Source: a virus
IMG/VR virus record: IMGVR_UViG_3300017751_000260
Coordinates: 1-22,676 of that record
Length of the DNA: 22,676 nt
Strand: one strand, 5' to 3'
Position numbers and translations under genes: made by a program. Below, piece after piece: positions 10,167-16,922 of the stretch. How positions within the stretch are numbered: position 1 is the first letter of the stretch; every line of letters begins with the position of its first letter. The notes below the pieces were generated by a model. It saw only the letters and a program-made list of their open reading frames with translations, had not been told where the DNA came from and searched no databases.

Positions 10167-11816
10167 ATGAATCCACCAGTTGGAGGTTACTCTCCCAAAG
10201 ACCTTAAGTTTGGAACTCAAGGCAGAAACTCATTAATAAATGGAATAAGTAAAATTGCTGATGCTGTAAAAAGTACATTGGGTCCAAGAGGACATACTGT
10301 TCTTATTGAATCACCAAATCACACACAAGGAATTACTATAACGAAAGATGGAGTTACGGTTGCAAAAGCTGTAGACCTAATGCATCCTGTAGAAAATTTA
10401 GCAGTACGTATGATGAAAGAGGCTGCAGACAAAACAGCTACATCGGCTGGAGATGGAACCACAACAGCAATTGTATTGACAGAAGCTTTAGTTAAGTCTG
10501 GAAATTATTTAATTAAAGATACAGACAATAGAACAGAAATATTAAAGATTATTAATAATGAAGTAAATCCAATTATTACTCAACTTAAGAGTATGTCAAA
10601 GCCAATATCTAAAAGAAGGCTTAAGGATGTTGCTATAATTTCTGCTAACGGAGACAAAGAGATTGGTAATACTATTGCTAAAACATACAACACAGTTGGT
10701 AAAACAGGAATAGTAACTGTAGAACGTTCACAGACTAGCGAGACGTATAGTGATATTACTAACGGTATTAAAGTTGAAAGAGGATACAATTCTCCATTAT
10801 TTATTAATGACCAGAAAAAAGATGAGTGTGTTCTTGAAGATACTTATATATTAGTGTCTGACGCATCGGTTGATAATATATTAAACATTGAGAATATTTT
10901 AAAACCAATAATTCAAGAAAGAAAAAAACTATTACTTATTTGTCCTTGTAGTGATAATGTAATTAATACATTAGCTGCTAACGTAGTTAAGAACGGACTT
11001 AAGTTATGTAATATTAATCCCCCACAGTTTGGATATAAGCAGCACGAGTTAATGCAAGATATTGCAATATCAGTTGGCGCTACATACTTTTCAGAAAAGA
11101 CTGGTGATGATTTAAGTTTAATAAACTTTAATGATTTGGGTCACGCAGCCAAGGTGATAGTTGGACGTGACTCAACAGTCATAATAAAAGATAAAGATGT
11201 GGATGAAGATGTGGTTAATAAAAGAGTAGAGGAGCTATGGGATGCTCATAAAAATGCTACTTCTAAAACAGATAAAGACTTTATATCTACACGAATCGCA
11301 TCTTTGACAGGTGGAATAGGTGTTATTAATGTAGGGGGTCAAACTGAAATTGAACAAAAAGAACTTTATGATAGAGTAGACGATGCTGTATGTGCTGTTC
11401 GCTCTGCTTTATTAGAGGGGATACTGCCTGGGGGTGGAACTGCCTTAAACAATATCGCTAAAGCATATAGGGCTATAGCTGAAAATAATAAAGACGAGGA
11501 TTATAAACCACTTGAAAATTCAAAAAAAATTGCTTACGCAATTTTAGGACAAGCATTAACAGCTCCTATAAATCAAATCTTAAGAAACGCAGGTCTACAA
11601 TATGATGAAATATATAAAGATATTGTAAATCCTGCACACGGTTATGATGTGAAAAATGAATTGTATGGTGACTTATTAGATATGGGGGTTATTGACCCTA
11701 TGAAAGTTACAAAGCACGCATTACAAAACGCAGTATCTGTGGCTACAACTATACTAAGTACTAATGCTATAATCACTATGGCAAGAACATTTGAATCTGA
11801 TGAAGCCAATAAATAA
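10167..11816 (+). CDS. groEL: Phage-encoded chaperonin GroEL
   Basis: 549 aa, near the bacterial length (about 545). Nucleotide-site motifs are intact: STLGPRG (36-42), TKDGVTVAK with Asp61 (E. coli Asp52), GDGTTTA with Asp96 (E. coli Asp87), and VDDAV followed by LEGILPGGGTAL (the E. coli Asp398 region). The ending SVATTILSTNAIITM matches the equatorial C-terminal helix, but the usual Gly-Gly-Met tail is missing (ends FESDEANK), and an N-terminal extension of about 9 residues is present. It likely folds virion proteins in the host cytoplasm, with the small co-chaperonin encoded next. It overlaps groES by 17 bases. The order groEL-groES is opposite to the usual bacterial operon. It is quite diverged from bacterial sequences, suggesting long residence in phages. 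Confidence 0.93.
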   Translation: MNPPVGGYSPKDLKFGTQGRNSLINGISKIADAVKSTLGPRGHTVLIESPNHTQGITITKDGVTVAKAVDLMHPVENLAVRMMKEAADKTATSAGDGTTTAIVLTEALVKSGNYLIKDTDNRTEILKIINNEVNPIITQLKSMSKPISKRRLKDVAIISANGDKEIGNTIAKTYNTVGKTGIVTVERSQTSETYSDITNGIKVERGYNSPLFINDQKKDECVLEDTYILVSDASVDNILNIENILKPIIQERKKLLLICPCSDNVINTLAANVVKNGLKLCNINPPQFGYKQHELMQDIAISVGATYFSEKTGDDLSLINFNDLGHAAKVIVGRDSTVIIKDKDVDEDVVNKRVEELWDAHKNATSKTDKDFISTRIASLTGGIGVINVGGQTEIEQKELYDRVDDAVCAVRSALLEGILPGGGTALNNIAKAYRAIAENNKDEDYKPLENSKKIAYAILGQALTAPINQILRNAGLQYDEIYKDIVNPAHGYDVKNELYGDLLDMGVIDPMKVTKHALQNAVSVATTILSTNAIITMARTFESDEANK

Positions 11817-12057
11817 ATATATAGCAATAAATATTGTTGAGGAAGAAATAGTAACAGACTCTGGATTAATTTTATCTGATAAAGATGTTGATGAACTAAG
11901 ATATAGAAAAGCAATAGTTATTGCACCAGGCACTGAGGTTAAAAATATAAACAAAGGAGATACTATATATTTTGATTCACGAACTGGCTATACAATGTTA
12001 ATTGACAACAAGCCTTGCACCATTATTTCTGAGAGAGACGTTGTTGTAGTTTTATAG
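11800..12057 (+). CDS. groES: Phage-encoded co-chaperonin GroES
   Basis: 85 aa from ATG 11800; a TTG three codons upstream is less likely. The mobile loop is recognisable as EEEIVTDSGLILSD (residues 14-27), with GLIL in place of the usual G-I-V-L that contacts GroEL. It is followed by the beta-barrel segments KAIVIAPG, INKGDTIYFD and TIISERDVVVVL. It is slightly shorter than E. coli GroES (97 aa). It overlaps groEL, so translational coupling is likely. Its 3' end overlaps the convergent winged-helix-like gene by 35 bases. It caps the phage, or possibly the host, GroEL ring. Confidence 0.88.
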   Translation: MKPINKYIAINIVEEEIVTDSGLILSDKDVDELRYRKAIVIAPGTEVKNINKGDTIYFDSRTGYTMLIDNKPCTIISERDVVVVL

Positions 12058-12454
12058 TTTTATTCATTTCTTTTATAAAGTTTCTATAAACCTTATCGGT
12101 GTATTTTACATTTCTATGAAAAATAGGGTTGTGTTCTGAACTAGGTATTTCTTCTCCATTTAATTTTTTATAAATAGAGTTAATCATTCTTTTAGATTTG
12201 TATGATAATTCGTATAGTCCTTTTGTTTTGCCAGCACGTTTACGAAACACTTCTATCCATCCATCTCTTAAAAGCTTATCAAATCTATTCACGTTCCAAC
12301 TTAGTAGCTCATCAAACTCGTTAAATTTATCTTTACTAAAATAATCTTCTGAGTAAAGAAATAACAACATATCTAACTCTCCAGTGCTTATATTGTACTT
12401 AGCCTTAACGTAATAGCGTATTACTCGCCAGTATTTTAAATAGTCTGTTTGCAT
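12023..12454 (-). CDS. Winged-helix (MarR-like) putative DNA-binding protein
   Basis: 143 aa. Residues 1-90 have the spacing of a small winged helix: YLKYWRVIRYYVKAKYNIST, then ELDMLLFLYSEDYFSKDKF, a helix with LLSWNVNRFDKLLRDGW as likely recognition helix, and a wing IEVFRKRAGKTKGLYELS. The basic C-terminal tail includes KSKRMINSIYKKLNGEEIP. It is the only minus-strand gene in the right-hand half, convergent with groES and divergent from the small basic genes, a typical place for a regulator. It may bind the palindromes or repeats seen here, but that link is not shown by the sequence. Confidence 0.55.
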   Translation of the reverse strand: MQTDYLKYWRVIRYYVKAKYNISTGELDMLLFLYSEDYFSKDKFNEFDELLSWNVNRFDKLLRDGWIEVFRKRAGKTKGLYELSYKSKRMINSIYKKLNGEEIPSSEHNPIFHRNVKYTDKVYRNFIKEMNKTIKLQQRLSQK

Positions 12455-12475
12455 TTTATTTAATTTGTATCTTTG
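12448..12475 (+). promoter_or_regulatory. Promoter for the small basic gene cluster
   Basis: TTTG (12448-12451), a 16-nt spacer, then TATCTTTG (12468-12475), with the ATG 15 bp further on. It overlaps the 5' end of the divergent winged-helix-like gene (12454), so that protein could sense its own promoter region. Confidence 0.6.
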
Positions 12476-12490
12476 TAAAAATAATAAAAA

Positions 12491-12685
12491 ATGGCGACAG
12501 AAAATAATTCATTAAACTATTTAGAAACTTACAAGGCTCAAGTAGCTAAAAAAAAGAAAAGTACTAAACAAAAAACTAAACCAAAGAAAAATATTATTCA
12601 CGGTTTAGGAAAGTTGAAAGGATTAAATTCTTTTGCTCAGAAATATAAAAAGAAACCCATAACTAAAAAACCAAATTATGCCTAA
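12491..12685 (+). CDS. Small lysine-rich protein 1 (64 aa)
   Basis: An acidic/neutral N-terminal 18 residues (MATENNSLNYLETYKAQVA) are followed by a strongly basic tail (KKKKSTKQKTKPKK, later QKYKKKPITKKPNYA). First gene of a run of tiny basic proteins, directly after a consensus promoter. It overlaps the next ATG by 8 bases. No fold recognised; DNA or capsid-interior association is plausible from charge. Confidence 0.6.
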   Translation: MATENNSLNYLETYKAQVAKKKKSTKQKTKPKKNIIHGLGKLKGLNSFAQKYKKKPITKKPNYA

Positions 12686-12788
12686 AGTAGGAAAAAAAAC
12701 ATACGCTTATACTAAAAAAGGAAAAGCAGCAGCTAAAAAAGCAGCAAAGAAAAAAGGATTAAAAGTAAGAAAAAGTAAAAAATACTAA
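12678..12788 (+). CDS. Small lysine/alanine-rich protein 2 (36 aa)
   Basis: Begins MPKVGKKTYAYTKKGKAAAK and then repeats K-K-A-A-K-K-K before ending VRKSKKY. About half of the residues are Lys or Arg. The Ala/Lys repeats resemble the tails of histone H1-like proteins. Its TAA overlaps the next ATG (TAATG). Confidence 0.6.
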   Translation: MPKVGKKTYAYTKKGKAAAKKAAKKKGLKVRKSKKY

Positions 12789-12946
12789 TGGCTAAAGGTA
12801 GAACTAAAAAAAGTAATAAAATTTGTCCAGCAGGAATTGCTTGGGCGAAAAGAACTTTTGATAAATACCCTTCTGCATACGCAAATATGGCTGCCAGTAA
12901 ATATTGTAAAGACCCTAACTACGCCAAAGGCTCAAAAAAGAAATAG
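12788..12946 (+). CDS. Small basic protein 3 with Y-P-S-A-Y-A-N motif (52 aa)
   Basis: Core ICPAGIAWAKRTFDKYPSAY followed by ANMAASKYCKDP, then AKGSKKK. The F-D-x-Y-P-S-A-Y-A-N-x-x-A-S-K pattern is, from memory, a recurring motif of small basic proteins in marine phages and some algal viruses. Two Cys (13, 40) could pair or bind metal. Function not established. Confidence 0.65.
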   Translation: MAKGRTKKSNKICPAGIAWAKRTFDKYPSAYANMAASKYCKDPNYAKGSKKK

Positions 12947-12948
12947 AT

Positions 12949-13071
12949 ATGAATGTAATGAAAATGAAAGAAATTGTAAAACAGCTTAAAGGTGCTTCTA
13001 AAATGCACGCTGCACAAGCTGCAAAAATTGAAAAGATGATTAAGTCTATGCCTAAAAAGAAAAAGAAATGA
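12949..13071 (+). CDS. Small basic protein 4 (40 aa)
   Basis: One predicted amphipathic helix (MKEIVKQLKGASKMHAAQAA) with a C-terminal run of five Lys. It ends in TGA and overlaps the next ATG by four bases (ATGA), showing that TGA is a normal stop codon in this genome. Confidence 0.55.
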   Translation: MNVMKMKEIVKQLKGASKMHAAQAAKIEKMIKSMPKKKKK

Positions 13072-13190
13072 GTAAATTAAGTAAAGGACAAAGAAAGATT
13101 GCACGAATGGCTATGCCTTTTGATAAAATTACAGGAGCTGATTTTAAAGTTCTAAAAATGAAAAAACAAAAGAAAGGCAAAAAGAAGTAA
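13068..13190 (+). CDS. Small basic protein 5 (40 aa)
   Basis: MSKLSKGQRKIARMAMPFDK, then ITGADFKVLKMKKQ and a Lys-rich tail. The pattern K-G-Q-x-K-I-A-x-x-x-x-P-x-D-x-I-T-G-x-D-F is typical of small phage proteins of unknown role. Coupled on both sides by overlapping stop/start codons. Confidence 0.6.
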   Translation: MSKLSKGQRKIARMAMPFDKITGADFKVLKMKKQKKGKKK

Positions 13191-13420
13191 TGGGTGAGTT
13201 AAAAAAATGGCGAGACCAGAAATGGGTACGTATTGGAACTGATGGTAAAATCAAAGGTCCTTGTGGTACAAGTAAAAATAAAAAAAACCCAGACAGATGT
13301 CTACCATTAGCTAAAGCTAGAAGACTATCGAAAAGTAAGTTAGCCTCTACGGCAAAGAAAAAGAAAAGAGAAGGAGCTAAAGGAAAACAATTTGTTAGAA
13401 ATGTTAAAGGTGTAAGGTAA
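13190..13420 (+). CDS. Small basic protein 6 (DUF6321-like, 76 aa)
   Basis: GELKKWRDQKWVRIGTDGKI, GPCGTSKNKKNPDRCLPLAK and SKSKLASTAKKKKREGAKGK are in the order I recall for a conserved phage family (tentatively DUF6321-type). Two Cys (C25, C37) flank an N-K-K-N-P-D-R turn, suggesting a small metal- or disulfide-stabilised knot with basic arms. Starts by TAATG overlap with the previous gene. Confidence 0.6.
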   Translation: MGELKKWRDQKWVRIGTDGKIKGPCGTSKNKKNPDRCLPLAKARRLSKSKLASTAKKKKREGAKGKQFVRNVKGVR

Positions 13421-13701
13421 TGGCTATAAGAAAAACTACTAAAGGAAAAAACGCAAACTATCGTCCTACAAAAAAAGGCGCTGGTATGACTAAGAAAGGT
13501 GTAGCTGCTTATAGAAAAGCTAATCCTGGTAGTAAATTAAAAACTGCTGTTACTGGAAAAGTTAAGCCTGGCAGTAAAGCTGCTAAAAGAAGAAAGTCTT
13601 ATTGCGCTAGAAGTTTAGGTCAACTTAAAAGAAGTAGTGCTGCTACAAGAAACGACCCTAACTCTAGAATTAGGCAAGCAAGGAGACGTTGGAAGTGTTA
13701 A
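13420..13701 (+). CDS. Small basic protein 7 (93 aa)
   Basis: TKKGVAAYRKANPGSKLKTA, then VTGKVKPGSKAAKRRKSYCA, and a C-terminal SRIRQARRRWKC. This is a recurrent motif set in phage small basic proteins, usually found near structural genes. Very high Lys/Arg/Ala/Gly content and two Cys, one at the extreme C-terminus. Possibly a DNA-condensing or internal virion protein; that is inference. Confidence 0.65.
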   Translation: MAIRKTTKGKNANYRPTKKGAGMTKKGVAAYRKANPGSKLKTAVTGKVKPGSKAAKRRKSYCARSLGQLKRSSAATRNDPNSRIRQARRRWKC

Positions 13702-13703
13702 AA

Positions 13704-13730
13704 TTGCAAAATAAAATATTACTATCTTTG
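13704..13730 (+). promoter_or_regulatory. Promoter inside the small basic gene cluster
   Basis: TTG (13704-13706), 16-nt spacer, TATCTTTG (13723-13730). ATG of the next gene is 24 bp downstream. Same class as 12448-12475. Confidence 0.55.
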
Positions 13731-13753
13731 TCAAATAAATAATTTAGATATTT

Positions 13754-13918
13754 ATGGCGAAAGATAAAAAATTTATTCAAAAAGTTTTTGCAAATGCAAA
13801 GCGAAAAGGAACTTTAGGTGACTGCACAGGTAAAAAATTTGGTAGCAAGTCTTGTCCTAAAGGGTCGAAGAAATATAATTTCGCCAAGAATATGAGAAAA
13901 ATAAATAAAAAAAAATAA
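13754..13918 (+). CDS. Small basic protein 8 (54 aa)
   Basis: MAKDKKFIQKVFANAKRKGT, GDCTGKKFGSKSCPKGSKKY, then FAKNMRKINKKK. Two Cys nine to eleven residues apart sit in a Gly/Lys loop like protein 6. Preceded by its own promoter. No assigned function. Confidence 0.6.
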   Translation: MAKDKKFIQKVFANAKRKGTLGDCTGKKFGSKSCPKGSKKYNFAKNMRKINKKK

Positions 13919-13924
13919 ATAGTT

Positions 13925-14125
13925 ATGAAAAAGCAAGGATATAATTCACGTTTAGATGAGTCTTTAGGTGCTAAGCACGGAAAAAAATCTCAATCAATGA
14001 AAGCACGTAGAGATGAAAGTAAGGGTATGGCAAAGAAAATGACTGGTCGTGCTTATAGTGGAAACCACGGAATGGAGTATCACAAAAACGTACACGCTCA
14101 CTTAGGTTCTTTAATAAGAAAATAA
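13925..14125 (+). CDS. Small basic protein 9 (66 aa)
   Basis: MKKQGYNSRLDESLGAKHGK, then a KARRDESKGMAKKM segment and SGNHGMEYHKNVHAHLGSLI. Gly/His-rich C-terminal half. The arrangement D-E-S-L-G-x-x-x-G and R-R-D-E-S-x-G-M is familiar from many phage small proteins. Its TAA is followed directly by the ATG of the next gene. Confidence 0.6.
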   Translation: MKKQGYNSRLDESLGAKHGKKSQSMKARRDESKGMAKKMTGRAYSGNHGMEYHKNVHAHLGSLIRK

Positions 14126-14281
14126 ATGGGAAAGTTTTTAGTAAATTTAGGAATGATAATTCAAAAGTATTGGTCTAAACTTATGTGCGCTTGGAACTGG
14201 TTAATGTCAAAACTAATGTTTGAGGTTTCTAGTTGCCCATATAAAGTATGTGAGTGTTATAAAATCGATGAAGCTAAATAG
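14126..14281 (+). CDS. Hypothetical 51-aa protein
   Basis: The ATG directly abuts the preceding TAA. Hydrophobic/aromatic N-terminus (FLVNLGMIIQKYWSKLMCAW, NWLMSKLMF) and a Cys cluster C-P-Y-K-V-C-E-C near the C-terminus. Amphipathic and possibly membrane- or coat-associated. It overlaps the next gene by 14 bases. Unlike its neighbours it is not Lys-rich. Confidence 0.5.
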   Translation: MGKFLVNLGMIIQKYWSKLMCAWNWLMSKLMFEVSSCPYKVCECYKIDEAK

Positions 14282-14444
14282 AAAAAATATTCAGTCTAGA
14301 GGATTGGGAGATTCAATCCACAAAATAACTCAAGCTACTGGAATAAAAGCCGTAGTTGATAAAGTAAATAAAGTAACTGGAAAAGACTGTGGGTGTTCAG
14401 AACGAAGAGACACACTTAATAGATTGTTTCCATATAATAAATAA
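14268..14444 (+). CDS. Small phage protein with C-G-C-x-x-R-R motif (58 aa)
   Basis: ATG at 14268; an in-frame TTG extension to 14220 lies inside the previous gene and is rejected. Pattern RGLGDSIHKITQATGIKAVV, then KDCGCSERRDTLNRLFPYNK, a conserved ending (D-C-G-C-x-x-R-x-x-x-L-N-x-x-F-P-Y) seen in small proteins of many tailed phages close to structural genes. Possibly a small virion or adaptor protein. Confidence 0.65.
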   Translation: MKLNRKNIQSRGLGDSIHKITQATGIKAVVDKVNKVTGKDCGCSERRDTLNRLFPYNK

Positions 14445-14449
14445 ATAAT

Positions 14450-15265
14450 ATGTATTCAAAAATTCAAGTAAATACACCGTCTGCAATACCAGTTGTAAAA
14501 TCAGACACATATAATATCCCTAATCCAGGAAGATTAGTTTTTCAAGGAACAGATTCTTCAGCTGCAACTGGAGTTATAGTAGACACATCTGCTTGTTCTA
14601 ACTCTTTTACAAGTCAAACAACCTCTGCAGGAGGTGGGAATCTTTTAGTAGACTCAAGAACTGGACTAGACTTTCAAAAAAACAGTTACATTTTAGATGC
14701 CGATTCTCAAACAGGGGTAGCTCAACAAGTATTTGCTATTCAAGTAGGTAATCAAGTAGAAGAAACATCTGGTAATACTACAGGTCACGTAGTTACAGTT
14801 GATAGCGCAACCACTCTTACTTTAGATAATACTGTTGGTGCTGGTAATAATGTGCCTTATATATTAAGACAAAACGGATTTATAAACAGATTAGATATTA
14901 ATGTTGGTTATTTAGTTTATAACTTAACTGATTTAACGCAAAATTTTGTTACAGCAGTAACTAATGATGCTCAGTTAAGTGTTGGAGGAAGTATAATGGC
15001 GGCAAATGATGTTTATCAAATATATTCACAAGATGCAGCAGCATTAAGTGTTAATAGTGCTAATAGTGCAGCTTTAATATATGTAGGTGGGGGTGGTACT
15101 ATATCTTCATTTGGAGAACAGTTTGTAAATATTAAAGTAACCACTGCAAACAATCAAGACATTACATTTGAAAATTTTCCAGTAGGACAGTATTTGCCAG
15201 TACAGTGTGTTAAAGTGTGGGCAACTGGAACAGATGCTGATGTTAAACCTATTGCAATCTTTTAA
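14450..15265 (+). CDS. Putative virion structural protein
   Basis: 271 aa. No signal peptide and rich in Ser/Thr/Asn/Gly/Val with strand-like repeats, as in beta-structured virion proteins. A central GHVVTVDSATTLTLDNTVGA motif resembles phage surface beta-domains. The C-terminal 60 residues (FVNIKVTTANNQDITFENFP, YLPVQCVKVWATGTDADVK) match the compact beta domain that often ends head-decoration or fibre-associated proteins. It sits between the small basic genes and the lysis cassette. The exact role (decoration, tail or adaptor) cannot be fixed. Confidence 0.55.
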   Translation: MYSKIQVNTPSAIPVVKSDTYNIPNPGRLVFQGTDSSAATGVIVDTSACSNSFTSQTTSAGGGNLLVDSRTGLDFQKNSYILDADSQTGVAQQVFAIQVGNQVEETSGNTTGHVVTVDSATTLTLDNTVGAGNNVPYILRQNGFINRLDINVGYLVYNLTDLTQNFVTAVTNDAQLSVGGSIMAANDVYQIYSQDAAALSVNSANSAALIYVGGGGTISSFGEQFVNIKVTTANNQDITFENFPVGQYLPVQCVKVWATGTDADVKPIAIF

Positions 15266-15271
15266 TTGAAA

Positions 15272-15436
15272 ATGGATAGCGACATAAAAGACACACTCGA
15301 GGTAATAATACCTAATGCTGGAGCTATAGGCTTATCCATAACTGATTGTAATGAGTATCTTACTTTTATATCTTTAGTCCTTGCAATATCGATTTCACTT
15401 TTCAAACTTTACAATTGGAAAAGTAAAAACAAGTAA
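15272..15436 (+). CDS. Small membrane protein (54 aa), possible holin-like
   Basis: Soluble N-terminal 28 residues (MDSDIKDTLEVIIPNAGAIG), then one transmembrane segment (YLTFISLVLAISISLFKLY, 29-47) and a basic tail YNWKSKNK. First gene of the lysis block. The size and topology fit small phage membrane proteins (holin, antiholin or accessory). No family assigned. Confidence 0.55.
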   Translation: MDSDIKDTLEVIIPNAGAIGLSITDCNEYLTFISLVLAISISLFKLYNWKSKNK

Positions 15437-15450
15437 CATCAATATAGTTG

Positions 15451-15669
15451 ATGAAATCACCAATAGATTTTAAAGATTTTGCTGCAAACCCAGTTACTGG
15501 ATTGCTGTTTTTTTGTTTAATTGCTATTGGTTATTTATATATAGATAATAAAACTACTTTAACAAATCAAATTAAAACTTTACAAGAAGAAGTTATTGTT
15601 TTAAAAAGTGATTATAAAAAGTTGAATGATAAATTTATAGAAACTTTACAAGGAATTAATGAAAATTAA
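15451..15669 (+). CDS. Membrane-anchored coiled-coil protein, i-spanin-like
   Basis: 72 aa from ATG 15451 (the preceding TTG is ignored). One N-terminal membrane segment (NPVTGLLFFCLIAIGYLYI, about 14-32) is followed by a coiled-coil (TNQIKTLQEEVIVLKSDYKK and onward). Its 3' end overlaps the lipoprotein gene by 11 bases. An inner-membrane coiled-coil protein paired with an overlapping lipoprotein gene is the classical i-spanin/o-spanin arrangement of Gram-negative phages. Assignment rests on topology and order. Confidence 0.55.
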   Translation: MKSPIDFKDFAANPVTGLLFFCLIAIGYLYIDNKTTLTNQIKTLQEEVIVLKSDYKKLNDKFIETLQGINEN

Positions 15670-16102
15670 ATGGTATATATTGTTATTTATGTTCTCCTCT
15701 TGTTTTCACTCAGAAGATTCTACGGAAAAGATAGAATCTTTTAACGTTAATACCGATAGTTTATTTAATGCAGCAGATAGTGCTGTACAATTAGTCAATA
15801 ATAATAGAAAACAAAAAGTATTATTAGAGCAAGACTTATGGAGAAAAAAAAGAGATATTAAAGTTATAGAACAAAAATATACTGATAGCATTTGGAATCT
15901 TAGCAATATGTATGAATTAAATACTATAAAATTAGATAGTGATAGTGTACAGTATAATTATAAAATTATATTAAGAGAAATAGTTGATACTGTAAGAGTG
16001 ACTGTTACTGATTCTATTTGTGATGTTTGTAAAACAAGACAAAACAAAAAAGATAATAGATGGTACAAGAAAACATTTAGATGGATTAAAAAAACATTAT
16101 AA
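15659..16102 (+). CDS. Lipoprotein, o-spanin-like
   Basis: 147 aa. MKIKWYILLFMFSSC is a type II signal peptide with lipobox F-S-S-C (lipidated Cys15), followed by Ser/Asp/Glu-rich sequence and a helical region. It ends in a basic CKTRQNKKDNRWYKKTFRWI segment. It is longer than typical Rz1-type o-spanins. It overlaps the i-spanin-like gene upstream and shares a one-base overlap (TAATG) with the amidase gene. A virion or periplasmic lipoprotein with another role is possible. Confidence 0.5.
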   Translation: MKIKWYILLFMFSSCFHSEDSTEKIESFNVNTDSLFNAADSAVQLVNNNRKQKVLLEQDLWRKKRDIKVIEQKYTDSIWNLSNMYELNTIKLDSDSVQYNYKIILREIVDTVRVTVTDSICDVCKTRQNKKDNRWYKKTFRWIKKTL

Positions 16103-16515
16103 TGAGACAAATTAAAAAAATAGTTATTCACTGTTCTGCAACGCCTAGAAATAAAAATTTTAATGCAGAAGATATAAGAGATTGGCACGTTAAAGGAAAT
16201 GGATGGGATGATATTGGTTATCATTATGTTGTTCTTTTAGATGGTTCTATGCAATATGGAAGAATGGTAGATAAGTATGGCGCTCACGTTAGTGGTCATA
16301 ATTATGATAGTATAGGTATTTGTTACATAGGAGGAATGGACAAAGAAATGGAAGAATGGGAAGACACAAGAACTGACAAGCAAAAAGAGTCTTTACTCTT
16401 ATTAATAAAAACATTAAAAAAGTTTCATCCAAAAGCTAAAGTAGTAGGACACAGGGATTTATCAAAAAAAGCTTGTCCAAGTTATGATGCTTTAGATGAA
16501 TATAAAAATATATAA
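16102..16515 (+). CDS. Endolysin: N-acetylmuramoyl-L-alanine amidase (T7 lysozyme type)
   Basis: 137 aa Amidase_2/PGRP domain with all zinc ligands in place: His10 in IVIHCSATP, His117 in VVGHRDL and Cys125 in KKACPSYD. GYHYVV (39-44) supplies the catalytic Tyr and K123 the T7-like Lys. Cleaves the amide between muramic acid and L-Ala in peptidoglycan at lysis. No signal peptide, so a holin is needed for release; one follows three bases later. T7 lysozyme also inhibits its RNA polymerase, but no such polymerase is seen here. Confidence 0.9.
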   Translation: MRQIKKIVIHCSATPRNKNFNAEDIRDWHVKGNGWDDIGYHYVVLLDGSMQYGRMVDKYGAHVSGHNYDSIGICYIGGMDKEMEEWEDTRTDKQKESLLLLIKTLKKFHPKAKVVGHRDLSKKACPSYDALDEYKNI

Positions 16516-16517
16516 CT

Positions 16518-16916
16518 ATGGGTATTTGGAAAAAAATTTTTGGAGGAGCAGCTAATGATGTAATTGGTAATGTAGGTAATTTAGTTGATAAATTTGTACA
16601 AACTCCAGACGAACGGTCGTTGTTTAAAAAACAAATGACTAATATACTAATTGATGCTGAAGCTGAAATAGAAAAAAATATTACAGAAAGATGGAAAGCT
16701 GATATGACTAGTGATAACAAGCTTTCAAAATCAGTACGCCCTTTAGTTTTAATTTTCTTAATAGTGTCTACAATTATATTAATTTTTATTGATTCTGGTT
16801 TTATTATCTTTGCAGTAGATAATGAGTGGAAAGATTTACTAAAAATGTTGTTAATGACAACAGTAGCAGCATATTTTGGTGGACGCTCATATGAGAAGGG
16901 TAAAAGAATAAAATAA
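16518..16916 (+). CDS. Putative holin (3TM type)
   Basis: 132 aa. The amphipathic N-terminal half ends in ITERWKADMTSDNKLSKSVR, the usual lead-in of GTA/3TM-type phage holins (W-x-A-D-M-x-S-D-x-x-L-S-K-x-x-R-P). Membrane segments follow: PLVLIFLIVSTIILIFIDSG (75-94), FIIFAV (95-100) and LLKMLLMTTVAAYFGG (107-122), then a basic C-terminus (RSYEKGKRIK). It should form inner-membrane holes that release the amidase. Confidence 0.75.
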   Translation: MGIWKKIFGGAANDVIGNVGNLVDKFVQTPDERSLFKKQMTNILIDAEAEIEKNITERWKADMTSDNKLSKSVRPLVLIFLIVSTIILIFIDSGFIIFAVDNEWKDLLKMLLMTTVAAYFGGRSYEKGKRIK

Positions 16917-16922
16917 AAATCA

